Position numbers and translations under genes: made by a program
In this document: positions 7,436-7,533 of the stretch, one piece after another
Numbering within the stretch: the first letter of the stretch is position 1
Layout of the letters: every line of letters starts with the position of its first letter
Origin: Flavobacteriaceae bacterium
GTDB lineage: Bacteria; Bacteroidota; Bacteroidia; Flavobacteriales; Flavobacteriaceae
Assembly: GCA_023262245.1 (NCBI GenBank)
Contig: JALRDC010000025.1
Coordinates: 1-7,533, forward strand
Direction of reading: 5' to 3'
Length of the DNA: 7,533 nucleotides
Notes under the pieces: model-generated
Databases searched by the model: none
The model's input: the letters and a program-made list of their open reading frames with translations, nothing else
What the model was told of the DNA's origin: nothing

Positions 7436-7533
7436 TTAATCAATTTCTGCTTCAGCCTCTATTTCTACTTTATATCCTTCTCCCACAAGTTTCCCTTGAA
7501 CTAGGGTGTTTGCTGGATCAATTGTATTAAAAC
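7436..7533 (-). CDS. RidA/YjgF-family protein, C-terminal fragment (rest outside window)
   Basis: The last 31 codons of a gene entering from the right edge end at TAA (7436-7438). The visible tail reads FNTIDPANTLVQGKLVG followed by GYKVEIEAEAEID. The P-A-N-T segment and the terminal VEIEAEA strand resemble the end of RidA/YjgF proteins (PxxT followed by VEIEAIA). These proteins typically hydrolyse reactive enamine/imine intermediates of amino-acid metabolism, though paralogues vary. The fragment is too short to tell true RidA from another subfamily member or to see whether it has a signal peptide. It ends 35 bases before the DUF885-like gene, consistent with the same operon. Confidence 0.62.
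   Translation of the reverse strand, partial: FNTIDPANTLVQGKLVGEGYKVEIEAEAEID

Overview
The window looks like part of a marine-type Bacteroidota (probably Flavobacteriia) genome. Supporting signs are AT-rich coding DNA, several lipoprotein signal peptides, starts without strong Shine-Dalgarno sequences, and a glycosidase/sulfatase gene set typical of polysaccharide utilisation loci (PULs). The organism assignment is inference; no rRNA or other marker gene is present.

Layout: two transcription units converge at about position 2260-2277. On the + strand, a 5'-truncated GH29 alpha-L-fucosidase (1-1021) is followed after 8 bases by a lipoprotein of the GH43-like five-bladed beta-propeller type (1030-2259). 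On the - strand, read from right to left, are the last codons of a RidA/YjgF-like gene (7436-7533, running off the window), a secreted divergent DUF885-like protein (5736-7400), a canonical DUF885 lipoprotein with a HEAIPGHH motif (3840-5654), and a lipoprotein S1 sulfatase with the CTPTR formylglycine motif (2277-3794). Gaps of 35, 81 and 45 bases make a single - strand operon plausible. The window is almost fully coding; no gene-free stretch exceeds about 100 bases.

How they may work together: fucosidase, beta-propeller hydrolase and sulfatase fit breakdown of a fucose-containing sulfated glycan (fucoidan-like or a sulfated glycoprotein glycan), with desulfation and exo-cleavage in the periplasm or at the cell surface. 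The two DUF885 proteins (predicted metallopeptidase fold) and RidA point to peptide or amino-acid metabolism, so the - strand unit may link desulfation with peptide processing. This link is inference from gene order only.

The most notable observation is the tandem pair of DUF885-type proteins: one keeps the HExxPGHH active-site motif, while its neighbour has HFYHWFE at the equivalent place but keeps the downstream family landmarks. Smaller signals are a 9-bp direct repeat with a 19-bp period in front of the sulfatase and a perfect 12-bp palindrome between the two DUF885 genes. I did not find mobile elements, CRISPR arrays or RNA genes.
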